Shown here: one piece after another, positions 21,470 through 34,403 of the stretch
How the letters are laid out: the number at the start of each line of letters is the position of its first letter
Position numbering within the stretch: the stretch's first letter is position 1
DNA from: Isoetes taiwanensis
Lineage: Eukaryota > Streptophyta > Lycopodiopsida > Isoetales > Isoetaceae
Assembly: GCA_021234155.1 (NCBI GenBank)
Contig: JAJEKV010000073.1
Coordinates: 3,878,001-3,942,000, forward strand
Direction of reading: 5' to 3'
Length of the DNA: 64,000 nt
Translations under genes and position numbers: made by a program
The notes under the pieces: generated by a model
Seen by the model: only the letters and a program-made list of their open reading frames with translations
Databases searched by the model: none
What the model was told of the DNA's origin: nothing

Positions 21470-24400
21470 GAGAGTGCTATCAAACTGTATAAATATACAC
21501 ATCGTGAAATATATAGAAGTCAGGTAAGTGTTCGAGGACAAAGCTAATCCCGCACATCCATGATCTCTTGAAGGAATGATCCTAACATCCGGACTGACGC
21601 CATGCTAGTATCACATGTAGCGGATAGCCAAGCCTGACCAACTCAGCATGGCGCACACGGATTTTGTGACGTTCCCCTAAAGTATACGATATAAATACGT
21701 ATATTTCTAGGCCACGTCACCATACAAGCCTACCTTAGTAGCCTTGTATTCCGTAGTGTGGAAGAGAGCATGACTAAGTTATTTATATAACTTAGCCAAC
21801 CTTAGGGATGGGACCATTTTCCACATGGCCCCACCTTATTGGGCACCCGCCATACGGACGTACCCAATTGGAGCCACAAGGCATGACATGGCAACCCTAA
21901 CCTATAAATGGCCAAACCCTAACCCTAGTCCAAGCCATAGTCTTGGACCCTTGTTCACGCTCGAAACTCGGTTTTGAGAACCATCAGCTGTGGCATAGCA
22001 TGACACAACAGCCCCCCTGAGCGTGTGCGCATCAGAAGGGGCGAGATCTACTTCGAACCCCTTGAAGGCCATGGAGACGCCGGGAGCAGGAGGGAGTTCT
22101 TCAAGAGCAGGTATTTGGAGTAGAGTCCCTTGTAGGTCATCTGGAAGTTAGGGTTACAGATGAGTTAGCATTTCGTATCTCTAGTAGAGCCATTCTAGAA
22201 CACTTGGTCTAGATATTGAACCCTAATCAATGAACCTCTAACTGTAAGTTAGATGCATGTCATTAGAATTAGATGTTATTCTCATTATTTATCATGTTAT
22301 ATGGATATATAGTGATGGTTGATCATGTTTGCTCCTCTTGTATTGGGAAGGGGGAATAGAGACCTAGTAGCCATTATTTAGATGATGCTCCTACTTTAGA
22401 CTCCTTAATTCCTATTATATGTGGCCTGTGCATAGGAGCCCACCCGCCTACAGGAGCTCTGAAGTGACTTATCACCATATAATGGGGTTAGTGGTAAAGT
22501 GGAGGGAGGTCCCTGTTGAGTGCCGCTACTGGGGACCTATAGCGGGCTAGGCCTATAGTTAGTCACCTCGTGTGGGCTGGGTATTGGTCTGACACTCCTT
22601 GGGTCAATGGTGTTGCCCTCTTAAGAGTTACAGGTGTCGGCCTGGCTCTTGTTTTGGAGAGTTCGGTCAGGTACGGACGTGTGCCGCCACGATCCTCTAG
22701 CCGCCCATGGAGCCACTATTCTCCAGGAAGGGTAGATGCAATCCTTCCTACCTCATCGGACCGGGGAGATGCAACCTAGAGTAGTCCCAATGGGTGATAG
22801 CCATGAGACTACGTCTCCGGTAGGTTATAGTCACCTAGAGCCTGATCTAGCCCATCTGCAAAGTATGCACAGGAGGGGCGAATGGAGTGGTCAACCCTAG
22901 CCATTGTCTATAGCCAGCCCCGCCTTTGTTATATCTCGGTCTGCTCTATCTTGAGGCCTAGCCATCAGTCCACTTTCCCCTTTTTGAGTTTGAGCCAAGG
23001 TAGAAGCTCGTATGTTTTATGGTATATTGTTATCATTGATGTATCTATGATTGTATGGATGTGCTACCCTTCGTGGTAGTTGTACATGTTGTATTATTGG
23101 TAGTGTTGATATTAGTATGCTTCTGCTATCATAAGAGCCCATAGGGGATGGGTGCACAAGACACCTCCGTGTTTCCCTACTCGCGCCCTGGCCATCCCAG
23201 GAGCGGGGCAGACGGAGGGCCCATGTAGCAGTTGATGCTGGATGAGGGATTTCCCGTAGAGTATATGGCGGGTCATCATATACTTTCAGGGAACGTCACA
23301 GATTTGATCATATACTGGGTAGCTCTAGAGCGTATGGCATTCATCCTCGACTGCTCTCATCTGGCAACACCGACAAAGCTTGTCCTGGCATGGCTCTCCA
23401 ATCCATCTGTCTGTCTCAATTCGGAGACAATGGGCACCCATGCAAATGGAGGCAATGAGTCTACTTTTCATAGGCAGATGGGTTGCGGATCCCGTTCCAA
23501 GGTGGGGTTTATGTGGCGCTGGTAATATGTTGTCTTGTCATGTTCAAGAGCTTCGACATCCCTGAGCTTGCTGAGGAAGCAAGCATCTAGGTATTGCCTC
23601 AAGCTATGGTGATCTGCCTCTAATTGCACCTGTATGCATCTGTGGTCCTGCACGTTCCATCTGGCGAGCGACTGAGCTCACTTTTCCTTCCAACATACCT
23701 TGAGGCGATGTAACTCCATTACCATAGTGTAAGCTAGGCTAGGGAGACGAGCATCGTCCATATTGACCATCTTCTGAAAGTAGACAATGTGGCGATCAAG
23801 GGCCGTCCTCTGGAGGGGCAAGAACCATGTCTCCTATAATAGGATTTGGTATGAGACCGTGGACTTTTGAGTTAAGAAGGTTTTCTGCACCTGCTCCAAG
23901 TCATTCTAGGTAGCGTGGGAGATGACGGGGCCCCAGACTTCGACCTCATACAAAAGGACATGTTCTACCAATACCCTAAATAGCTGCGATTGATGGCCCA
24001 ATCATACAACTCCACGCTATAACAGTTGTTCTGCATTGCGTAAAGCACCTTCCAGGCCACTGTCCCTTGTAGACGGATGGAAGCATCCCAGTTTATAGCA
24101 GAGGGGATTTCTACTCCTAAATATTTCTTTGTAGGCGGGTACCACTTCCACATTTTGCCCCTGATAGCCGAAGGAGGGGGCCCTTGGCTGGCCCGAGGAT
24201 GATATGAGAATCGACTTAGTCTTGGCCAGGTTGACGCGCGTGTCCGTCAGCTGGCAGAATATGTCTAGAGCATCGAGGTGGCGCTGCATGTCCGCAAAAG
24301 TGTAAGCTAGGAGGTCCACATCGTTCGTATATATTAGCTGCCTAGCAATCTAGTGCAGGAGGTGTTAGCAAGCCAACTCTTCAACTGATCAATGTATAAC

Positions 24401-24510
24401 TCAAACAATATAGAAGAGAAAGGGCATCTTGACGGACCTGGATACCACTAATGAAGTTGCTCTCGGCATGCGAAAAATAGCAGGCCACCACAAAAAGAGA
24501 GCTGCCGCTG
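21470..24510 (-). mobile_element. LINE ORF2 remnant (reverse transcriptase to C-terminus), split by a solo LTR
   Basis: Read on the minus strand: a fragment of the RT palm (ELYIDQLKSWLAN, then after a shift DLLAYTFADMQRHLDALDIF and VNLAKTKSILISSSG), the post-palm segment ending in PSAINWDASIRLQG, then a RHINPTLERDP block (near 23490) and a Cys-rich tail (DKLCRCCQMRAVEDECHTL) that aligns with the tails of the LINEs at 46 and 49 kb. The tail sequence is interrupted at 23305/21660 by the solo LTR, and the frame resumes across it (YDQI then RVRHAELVRLGYPL). Several stops and shifts. The 5' half is missing. Confidence 0.75.
21665..23300. mobile_element. Solo LTR with target-site duplication
   Basis: Starts TGTGACGTTCCC and ends GGGAACGTCACA, a perfect 12-bp inverted end. 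Immediately outside, GATTT occurs on both sides (21660-21664 and 23301-23305), the 5-bp duplication made by an LTR-retrotransposon integrase. At 1636 bp it is long for an LTR. It has a TATAAATGG promoter-like motif near 21904 and shares the CTGTGCATAGGAGCC block with the LTR at 31130, so the two families are related. Small ORFs inside are not genes. Confidence 0.9.
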
Positions 24511-27044
24511 CAGTTCTGCACAATTAGCTATATTTTAACTAAATACATAGTGTTGTATTTAAAAATCATTCTATGGTTAAGCAAACCTCAACACAATGAG
24601 CTAGAGACATGTCAAAGATGGTGATGAAATAGATTCTACACATAGTGCATTCCACTATAGGACCCATGGATCAAGCCACATAAGTGTCTCTAGTGGAAGT
24701 AGTTACCAAGTTGTGGGGTGTGACATACTTGATTTACTGATGCCACGCTAGAGATTATTAAAGCTTGTGTGCATCGACGAAGATTATGTCCAGTTACTGG
24801 TCCATCGCCCAATTTAGGTGATATCTCTTGTTTAAATTTGGTTTTTCCGGCACTCCAAAAACTTTTTAGATCTTTTCTTTAACTTGATTTCCTAAGATTT
24901 CGAGGGTTTTGGCGGCCGGAAAACAATTCCGATTTGCTAAAAATCGGGAAAAAGTTTCATTTGGGGTTTCAATTTTTCGGCTTTCTGATTTCGGCCCTTC
25001 TAATGCGGCATGCATGTGCGATGATGAAGGGCATGGAGGACGGCTGGAGTAGCTAGGAGCTTTTTAATGTCTCTGTTTCAGTCTGTACATGATACAGTTC
25101 ATGAGTTAGCCAGAAATCAGAAAATAAACAAATAATCATTAACTACTCTAAAACCAGGCCTTCAGCCCAAAGCTCTCCACCCAACCGTGTCCAGGCTCAG
25201 CAAGAAATCGTTATCTCGCCTTCCCAATCGCACCCAAGTGTTCAACTTCAAAGAACAGATTCATTCAATAAAGACCGCAGGCAAAACAGAAGGACTCAGC
25301 TCCAGAATTCAACCGAAGACTCTATGCCAAGACAAGAGAAGTGTTTGCATTTATAAGAGCAAATTACCTTTTTCTGGAAAGACCTTTTCTAATCGCAAAT
25401 AACCATCCAAAAAGGCTAACAATTGCTAAAAACAAAGATTCGACCACTAATATCTGTGGTCCGATCTTTATCAAGGCAAGATTGGCCTTTTTTGCAGGAT
25501 TCCGGGAGCTCTTGTTAAGCTCTGATACAGATTCGGCTGTAATGGATTCGCGACCCGTTATCAGCCAGGCCAATCATTAACTTTTTAATCTAAACCATTG
25601 ACCCATAACTTTAAAATATTATTCTACCTATCTAATCCCAAATCATAACTTATGACCATAATTTAGGACCTAAGCTATCATGGACAAATTAATCCCTAAT
25701 ATTAATTCTGGATGCGTTGGCCTGAACCGCTCCCCCGAGCACCACCATATCAGTACATGGGTTTTGCATATGGCTAGGGTTAAGACGAAATCTGTCGATC
25801 CGGCTGGTTCATTTTTATTCTATAATTTGAATTGCATATGTTTCTCACTATTAGGTCGTTGGATTTTTTTGCAGTTTATTTCGTTTACATGGCCGTGAAA
25901 TGGAGATGTTCCTTTCCTCAGCAGAGACGACCCACTTTTGCATAGAGGAGATTGATAGATGGAAGGATTGTTTGGCTAACTTGATAACTTTCTAGAGCCG
26001 GTTTTGCAAAGAGGTCTTGGTAGAATCAAACATTAGCACAGCCTGAGTTAAGAAAAGGCATGCAACTTTGATTTCTGCCTTTTTCCAAGATCGCATGCTC
26101 ATATTTACAGGTTTGTAGCAGTTTTGTTCAACCTATTCTACCTTTTAATATACTTCGACGCTACTATAATGCATATGAATCTGGTTTATTGTTGATAAGG
26201 AGTTTTTGCAATACTCATGAAATTCTCTGAGGCAAAATCTCCTGTTTGAGCAATTATTTTGTTTGTATGATGGAGTATTAGATCCTTAAATTTGTTTTTG
26301 TTTTGATTTACTATAGATCTTGTTCGTGCTTCTAACAACTTGGATGTGGATACTTCCTTGCGAATGATTTCCTCAAGAGGAGTGGAGCAATAGATATGAT
26401 ATTCTTGCATGAAATCACTGCACATTTAGGGCTTACATGATAAAGGTTGAACTGTGAGTAACGAATACCTTAGGTTCAACTATTTGGATCAAACAAACAA
26501 ATGTGCATCTAGCAGTCTTGGTAGGTTTCTATGGTTTCGCCCATAATGTAGTGGCAGATTGAACCTCATGTGGTTTGCCTTTTCTAGCAGCTAATACAGG
26601 CCCACCCATATATTTCATATTTGTTTTTCGAATTTGCACTATTTGTATAAATGTGACGTCTCTTTCAAAATTCTAAATTTTGTTATTTTTTATCTACCAG
26701 GGTCTCATCTACTCAGCCACGGCTGTTTTAGAAGATGGGTCTGGCCAGATAGTTTAAAACGAGCTATGTGGCCATACTCATCTTCTAAAACAGTCATGAC
26801 TGCACCTGCTCGATTACGCTTAGCAACTCCATCTTCAGCAAATCAATCTACAGGTAATGTCTGATCCTAGCCTATGCAAACAATGATGGTCTTTGGGGCT
26901 CCACCGCTATGCCCTTATGATGACATTTTCTCTTAAGCACTTGAGCATGCTAGGCTATGATTTCTTCTTTATGTGCTTACATATGTGCCTCTTTGTTTCA
27001 CACTACTACTTTATGCTTATTTGCTTCCTTATCTATTTTCATAG
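24511..27044. other. Non-coding stretch, no gene recognised
   Basis: AT-rich. ORFs at 25187-25580 overlap on both strands without a signature. At 26723-26793 an 18-bp inverted repeat (CTGTTTTAGAAGATG.GT against AC.CATCTTCTAAAACAG) forms a small hairpin directly after a TTTATCTACCAG acceptor-like site. Confidence 0.35.
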
Positions 27045-28268
27045 ACATGCATGAACTACCGTAAGGAACTAAAGCGCTGGTGGAACTATTTTGGAGCCAT
27101 GATCATTGTTGCAGTAGCGTTGAAAGGTAGATGCATTTTACAAGTCGAAAACTGAGGTTTTATAGCTATTTCTCATTCTGAATCGAGTAGGTTAGATATA
27201 GAAATCTCAAAGGCCATAACAAGAGGATAAAGATAGAATGGGAAATTTATATCATGGCAATGATAGTTTTGGCATCAAGATATGTCGACAGCAATGAAGA
27301 CTGATTGATGTGCATTCAAATGTAGGGTATTCTCATCAACGCCAGGATTTTTTCATTTGTTTCACCATTTTCCACTAACAAGGTTTTAGAAATTGTTGAG
27401 GAGAATATGCTCTGCCTTTTCTATAGTTTTTTTATGGTTTGTCTCTTGAAATGTCAAGTACGTTTGGAAATAGGTATGCTACATCTTTTGCTTTGGTGTT
27501 CTGTAGCATGTTTACAAGAATTGAATTTGTTGGTTGTGGCCAATGCATTTGTTTTAATGCAACTAATTCTCTGGCAATCTACATATTTCTGGCATTTTTG
27601 CTTTACTCTGTTTATTTGCCACACGTGCAATGGGAAAACAGTCCCGGAAGAGTTCCTCGCAGTGCATGTCGTTCCTGTCTGATCAGATATGAGGACCCAT
27701 CTGCAATGCACTTGGTGCATAGGTTTGGATTATGCTTATTTACTGCTTTGAAGTGAGCTTGATGCAAGCTTCATCAATCTAGCAAAGATCTCCATGCAAT
27801 TGATGTTCCTTACATAACCCAAATACAGTGAGTTTGGAAGAGGACCTAGCCAGACTAAAGTCTCTCCTTTTATCTTTCTACATTTCATTTTTGTATGTTT
27901 AGGTTAGCAAGAAAAGCTACATGAGCAGTTCCTTTCATACTTAATAATTCAAAATGATATTTAACAGTAGAATATTTGTATACAGCCACCCATGTTACTT
28001 GCATCATTGGCTAGATGTCTATATCAAAGTTGTAACTTGATTGACCAGTTTTGCTTACACCATAATTTTTCATTCTACTAACATCATGATGTGTTTGCTG
28101 TAGGTCCACAATGGTAGGTTGTGCTCATTATTAACATGAAAGGTACATTGATTCCTAGAATCCAATTATGCTGTTTAACCCCGTTCTATACTTACAATTT
28201 GAGTTTCAGGTAATAAAGCTCAAGCACAGAGGATTGGGACTTCGACCTGCATATATATATGCTTGGGG
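27045..28268 (+). other. Two exon-like open segments, protein not recognised
   Basis: 27045-27126 lies between TTTTCATAG and GGTAGAT and can encode MNYRKELKRWWNYFGA followed by a short hydrophobic run (MIIVAVALK). 28210-28268 lies between GTTTCAG and GTGAG and can encode VIKLKHRGLGLRPAYIYAWG. Whether they belong together is unknown. Overlapping ORFs at 27407-27756 are unsupported. This could be a degraded gene encoding a small membrane protein; the evidence is only splice-site context and composition. Confidence 0.25.
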
Positions 28269-29602
28269 GTGAGTTTAAACTGGTATTTGTACCTTCATAT
28301 ACTTCTCACCAATTTTCGTGTTTGTAACATAATTTTTCTGTTATAGCAGCATTACCAACCCACGAACTTAAAGGACTAGGGCAAGGCAAATAGTTCAGAA
28401 ACAAAGAGGAAAGATATACTGCCACATGATGAATATCCCATCCTTGAGCTTCTGTGAGAGTCCAGCGAAGAGGCATGAGTCTACTTTTTTCGCAGCTGGT
28501 TTGGGATAGATGTCATGAGATAATTATCCTCTTTTGTTACTCTCTTGAGGAACTATAGACATCATGTCCAGAATGAACAGGTTGATACTGTGTACAGTTT
28601 CTTACTTCAATTGTTGTAATCTCGATCAATATATATAAGCAAAGCTATTGGGAAGGAACAGAGTGGTCAACCTTTTGTTGATCAAATGTCTATTGTAAAT
28701 AGTAGGTTGGGACTGAACTAGATTCTGAATTACTTGGCTATACGCCATATGCAAGAGCTCTTGATTTGGCCAGTTCATTAGCATCCAACTATTCTTATAT
28801 ACAATGCTTGGTTACAAAATGGGGGCTCAAAGCAACAAATCCAAGCCATCTGCACGAGTACAAGCTTGGAATAGATGGTGCAACCACAATAAGAACCAAT
28901 TACCACTACAAGCATTACAACAACTATTACTATTGGTTAACACATTCCATTATCTCCATAAACCTGGTAAAGATCATGTTCTGTAGAAGTGTAATGAAAA
29001 CATTGTAGTAAATGTTACGTTGGCCGGCCTGATATCCCTTTCAATGCATGGTATACATTTATGGCTTAGCTAATGCGTGCCTTATCCAACCTCCTATATT
29101 GAAACACGTATTAACAATGGCATTTCTAACACAACATCAAACTCAAACTCAAACTCACATTTTATAACTTGACCAGGCATCAAGCGTCCATCCTTTATGT
29201 TGCATATCAGAGTACCACAATCATTCCCTGGACACTCAGATGACACCATAGCCATGCACAATGTATCCCCAATTAGTGCACTCCATTTTACCACATTCTG
29301 GACACTCAATTTGCAAACAAACTTATGTGCCTCAAGATGGCTCCTACTTAGTTGTACCACCTATCCCCTCTATAGTTATAGCACCTATACACCTACATGT
29401 GATCTATAATGTCGAATTATATATGGTTATGCCATCTGCCCATAGTTACATCAACCATTAAATGGTTGCCTTCCATATATTATCGCTTCACACTTATATA
29501 GCATTCTCACTTTTCAAATTTGAACACATTAATAACCTATGTAATGTTTATTTCTAATTCATTTTACTTACTACACAAAGATCTACCAATGTATGTAGCT
29601 AT
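28269..29602. other. Non-coding stretch, possible Helitron interior
   Basis: AT-rich, no supported ORF. It lies on the interior side of the Helitron 3' end at 29630. The 5' TC end was not found. Confidence 0.35.
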
Positions 29603-29630
29603 GCCCGGCAACGCCGGGCACCGTTACTAG
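29603..29630 (+). mobile_element. Helitron 3' terminus
   Basis: Hairpin GCCCGGCAACGCCGGGC, nine-base spacer, CTAG, then T. The hairpin is identical in sequence to the one at 4461-4477 read on its own strand, so both ends belong to one Helitron family. Confidence 0.65.
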
Positions 29631-30057
29631 TATTCACTTATTGAGGTTGTCGATATGCAATAAAATAGTCTACACTTTCTGTATCTGGAAGAAGGCTATT
29701 CATTAACCAATATATTTGTGTTGGATATAATTTGTTGTCCCTTTGATAATCTATAGAGGTCCAGAGTATAATGCATCAGAGTAGGGGGCATTGACACATT
29801 ATTCATTTTATATGATGGTATATGGTTGCAATGGTAATGCATGCACTATGAAAATGCGATCAGACTACAATGAGGACAAGAGATCTTACATTGATGGTCT
29901 TGTGTAAGAACATGGCAATATAGCAAGATTGATCAATAATTGTGGTGCCAATAAAGATATAATTAATTGCATGTTAATATAGAAGTAATGATCGACAAGA
30001 ACATGTAAGCACTTTATTATGATTGTTGCTATCAAGAGCCTCAGAGAGGGTGATGAA
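29631..30057. other. Non-coding stretch
   Basis: AT-rich, no feature recognised. Confidence 0.3.
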
Positions 30058-31129
30058 CATCCAATTTACTCTACGGACCAACTATTATGACGAACAAAAC
30101 CAAACACAACTCGCTACAAGCAGCTATTTGACCTTTTGCTCAATGCACTCCTTACCTAGTGGGCTACTCTAACACAACATGTACTCGGCAATCTGGGTGC
30201 TCAATCAATCATCTATTCTCCAAACATATGCCCTAGGCTAATTCTGACTTTCTGGATGCAACTACGCAGTCGAATTTTCATTTCGTACCTCTGGTAGGCC
30301 AGATCACACGATGTCCAGTTTGTTACGGCCATCGTGATATGGCAACTTTGGAACTGATGCATGAAGAGGGATTTTTTATCTCTCTCTTTGAGTCTCTCTT
30401 TGGACCCTTGAGAAAACTTGGTTTGCAAGCTCTGAACCACTTTAGAGGCGGGGAAGGTTGCGAAAATCTAAACCCTACAGATTTAGTAGGGCTTATGTAT
30501 TGGGGCACCAAAACCACTCGATATGCTATTTCTATCATTCAAATGGTAGCTCATGCACTAGAAAACATCCCTGAAAAAACAATGGACATCCACCGCATGG
30601 ATGTGACAACCCCCAAATTTCCCCTTTTTGTAGTAGGGGCACTTTAGGAAATGGCACATTAGCTCAGTTCGGCCAGTCAACCCAGCTCGAAATGTGGTTT
30701 TGATTTCGCATATGAGTCTATAGCATCCAATTTACTCTAGGGACCAACTATTATGACAAACAAAGCAAACACAACTAGCTACGTGCGACTAGCCGACCTT
30801 TCGCTCAACACACTCTTTACCTAGTGCGCTAATCTAAACACAGCAAATAGTCGGCAATCCGAGTGTTTAATCGATCGTCTACTCAATCGTGTGTTCTAGA
30901 GTAACCCTGGCCTTTTGGATGCAACTGCATAGTCAAACTGTCGTTCCATGCCTCTGGCATACCCGATCACATAATGTCCAGCTTGTTATGAGCCATCGTC
31001 ATATGAACTTTGGAAAATAGCGCATTCCCTCAGTTCGGCCACGTTAGCGAGCTCGAAATGCAGTTTTGACTTCGCATATGAGTCCGCAGGATCCCATTTA
31101 CTATAGAGACCAACTTTTATGACCAACAG
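30058..31129. repeat. Three partial copies of a tandem repeat
   Basis: A unit starting CATCCAATTTACTCTA.GGACC recurs at 30058, 30724 and (shortened, diverged) 31090. Copies 1 and 2 are colinear for about 300 bp (shared blocks TATTATGAC.AACAAA, GGATGCAACT, GATCACA..ATGTCCAG). Copies 2 and 3 also share the preceding CTCAGTTCGGCCA.GT block (30664 and 31032). Copy 3 stops at the LTR beginning at 31130. Unrelated sequence, including a TGTGACAACCCCC motif, separates copies 1 and 2 at about 30355-30645. Confidence 0.65.
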
Positions 31130-32643
31130 TGTGATGTTCCAGCATAATATATGGTATAAATATGTATATTATACTGCGACATCACTAGTACATGTTGACT
31201 ACGAGGACATGTACACAGCAACCGTAAAGGGTTGTACCATGAGGCACAACCATTAGAACCCATTAAATTGCACATGTTATGCAACATGTGAATATATTCT
31301 ATATTACCACATGTCAATACCCCATATGAGCCATATGGCCCATTAGACCCTAACCCTAAAACATCGGCATAAAAAGGCAGGATCCCTAAAAGTGCCCCTT
31401 TTTCAAATTCTAGCCTCAGGAGCATGCACTGCTCAAGTGCTCGACTCATTCCGGCTTTCCAGCAACAGTGAAGCTCACGTTCTGAAGCGGATCAACGAGA
31501 CTTCAGCATCTCAGCCCATTCTAGCAGCATGGATGCCGTCAGAGGACTTGGAGCAAGCCAAGGATCTGGTGTGTGGTTGTTCTGTTATGCAATGCTAGCT
31601 TTGCGACCGGTATTAACTCGAGTTTGCATCCTTTCTTAGCCTTAGAGGATCTCTAGATCCCCAGATCTCAGCCTCTAAAGAACAAACCTAACGTGTATGT
31701 TTAGAGTAGGTAGATTAGATCTTTACTCTGTTATTTTAGTTCATTGGATGATATTGTATTGCTATGTGCGCATCTTTGTGTATTGGGAAGGGAAATGATG
31801 TTCCTAGATAGCCTCATTAGTATCTAATAAATGCGGTCTGTGCATAGGAGCCTGCTGGCTGTGGATGGCGGGGTTAGACCGATTGATAAGGAAGGCTTGT
31901 CCAGCTACAATTGATCCCTTTGGTGTGTAGCAACAGACGGGAAACATTGTGGGCTAGGCCTAATAGCTTGCCACTGAGTGCGGGCAAGTTATGGGCTCGA
32001 CACCTCCTAGATGATGCGTCGCCTCAGTGGGGTTCAAGTCGTAGACGAGCAGTGGCTCTTTAGCTTGCCTCTAGTTGGCATGGACCTTCTGGGGGGGAGG
32101 ATGACTCCCTCCTGCCTCATCGGGACTAGGGAGATGCAACCCAGGAGTAGTCACTCTGACTATGCACCCAGTAGGCTACGGTCACGTCTCCAATACTTTT
32201 TAGCCTATCTGCAAAGTATGCACATGAGGGACGGATGGAGTGGACTACCCAACACCCATGTTCTTATGCCAATCAAATCCATTTTCCATGAATTCTGTCT
32301 GCATTGACTTCTGGAGATCCCAAGCCATCAGTCATTCCCCATGATTCTGAGCCTTGGGTAGGATTTCCCCTCTTTTTTGATGCTACTGATGTTGTTGTTT
32401 CAGATGTTACATTATGGTGATCCCACCCTTCGAGATGGTTATGTATTTGATGTGATGTGATGGCTTGTGCTTATGTTTATATGCTTCCGCAGCTAGGTAG
32501 ATCCCGAGGGAGACGGGACGAATGACACGTCTATTCCCCATCGGGTTCTTGCTCCCCATCGTGTTAGCAGGCTTGCGCTGATAGAAGGGATGAACTCCAG
32601 TTCTATACGTGCAGGGCATCCTATACGAGCTGGGGACGTCAAA
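31130..32643 (+). mobile_element. LTR of a Gypsy-like family
   Basis: Starts TGTGATGTTCCAGC and ends GCTGGGGACGTCAAA, an imperfect inverted pair. Its last 400 bp are colinear with the inverted LTR fragment at 1412-1866, and it shares the CTGTGCATAGGAGCC block with the solo LTR at 21665. No matching 5-bp duplication is present and no internal coding region follows, so the right-hand side has been lost or rearranged. Confidence 0.65.
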
Positions 32644-33109
32644 TCAAAGATTGGATATCACATATTCTGTTGTGGTTGCAAAATCAAAGATTTGGTACTT
32701 TACCAATTGTTTTTTGAAACAAGGTTGGTATCACTATCAAGCCAACTCTATGCGTAAAAAAAGGACACAAAATTTGTGGGAAGTATTATATTTGCAAAGC
32801 CTACAACAATACACCAATAAAATATAGAGTCAATAGATTAAGGAAATTGCATTTGACAAAGAACTTGTGGTTTGCTCCATTGTTGATGGATCTTTAATAG
32901 TGACGAAATTATATACATGTGCATGTCTCCACAAATGATTAAATAAGTTATGTAGTTGTCTCCATTACACGTATTTCATCCGCAGTGCTGGATTGTGAGT
33001 TTCTAGAAGCATAGTACAGAGAGAAACACTCAACAATCTTAGATCTTAGATCTTGGGAGCCAGGACCATACTATAGTGCCAGCATGCGAAGGAAATATTG
33101 GCTCCAGAT
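32644..33109. other. Non-coding stretch
   Basis: Holds a weak primer-site-like TTGGATATCACA at 32650, otherwise nothing recognised. Confidence 0.3.
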
Positions 33110-33112
33110 TTC

Positions 33113-33570
33113 GACTTCGATTCTAGTAAACCCTGAGCCGAATACCCTCGCGTGGTATTCGACTTGCATCTTCTATTTTGTTTGCCGATGAAAAAAACCC
33201 CTATTCAACCTGAATTAAACTGTGAGTCGAATATGCCTGGCTGAAACTACAAGTTGAATACCCCTGCTCGGTTGGAACTGCAAGTCGAATACTCCTGCAT
33301 GTAATCTCTGGGTCAAATATCTGTTTTGATTGCAAACTGTGGGTCGAATATCTGTTTTGATTGAAAATTGCAGGTAGAATAACGAATCCGACAAGGGGGT
33401 ATTCGACCCGCCAATTCCACCTCTGAATTCTAAGAATCCAATATGCCTTTTGATTGAAACTGCATGTCGAATATGCCTTTTTGTGAATCTGCAAGCCGAA
33501 TAGACCCTGCTCCAAAATTTGGAAGCCGAGTACTCCTTGCATGTTATCATCTAGGCCGAATACCCCCAAA
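33113..33570. repeat. Left array of CAAGTCGAATACCCC-type repeats (Mutator-like subterminal region)
   Basis: About a dozen degenerate copies of a 15-bp motif, mostly oriented CAAGTCGAATACCCC, spaced 20-60 bp. The same motif in the opposite orientation forms the array at 36045-36420. The two opposed arrays bracket the Mutator-like transposase remnants. ORFs on the minus strand here (33201-33587) only translate the repeat. Confidence 0.65.
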
Positions 33571-33727
33571 ATCAAGCTATAACTCATCGCACGGCTCAGT
33601 TTCCCATCGGCAATCTACAGAGGTTTTTTTTTTTTTTCTCAATCTTCCATTCTGATTCTCATTTGCTTCGATTCTTCTTGAGTCCAATACATACTCATAC
33701 TCGTTCAAATCCAGTCTGTAGAATTTG

Positions 33728-34301
33728 CAGGAATGTAGGAATCTTTGTTTGCAGAATACAACCTGCCAGTTTGGGTTTTATCGGACTCACACAAAGCAGT
33801 GCTTTCAGTTAGCCAAGTAGAGAGTCTTCGATCTGATAATTCTAGCTATTTGACATTCTTCAAAATTTGCACTGATCAATCTTCTGGAATAAGCACCAAA
33901 ATGCAATAATCTGCATGTTCTTGGCTGATTATTTATTTGTATCTGCCCAAATCCTGATGCTGGTTGTAAACTGAAATCCAAAGCATACACTAGGGATTGT
34001 AAGAGCACTTCGTTGACTGCTACATAGATTATTTGCCTAATAACTACTCTTTTTATCAGAAGGTATCCCATGTTGAGGAATGTAGGAATCTTTGTTTACA
34101 GACTACAACCTGCCAGTCTGGGTTTTATCGGACTCATACAAAGCAGTGCTTTCAAGTTAGCCAAGTAGAGAGTCTTCGATCTAATAATTCCAGCTATTTG
34201 GCATTCTTCAAAATTTGCACTGATCAGTCTTCTGGAATAAGCACCAAAACTGCAATAATCTGCATGTTCTTGGCTGATTGTTTATCTTTATCTGCCCACT
34301 G
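33728..34301 (+). repeat. Tandem duplication of a possible PAN/Apple-like exon
   Basis: Two copies of about 225 bp (33728-33952 and 34074-34301), near identical. Copy 2 is open and reads VEECRNLCLQTTTCQSGFY, then QCFQVSQVESL and SSYLAFFKI. The spacing of four cysteines and the final YL..F.KI strand resemble a PAN/Apple fold, but this is a visual similarity only. Copy 1 has frame changes. It lies inside the Mutator-like element, so it may be captured host sequence. Confidence 0.4.
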
Positions 34302-34403
34302 CACATTGAACGAGTAAAGCTGTTGCTCTTGTAGGAAAAGCCCTTTTCCAAACCCATCGATCATAAGATGCCCACTGTTATAACAACATGGTGAACAGGT
34401 TGC

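Noticed and set aside
22570-23565. Several plus-strand ORFs
   Set aside because: They fall inside the solo LTR or antisense to the LINE frame, which has clear protein motifs.
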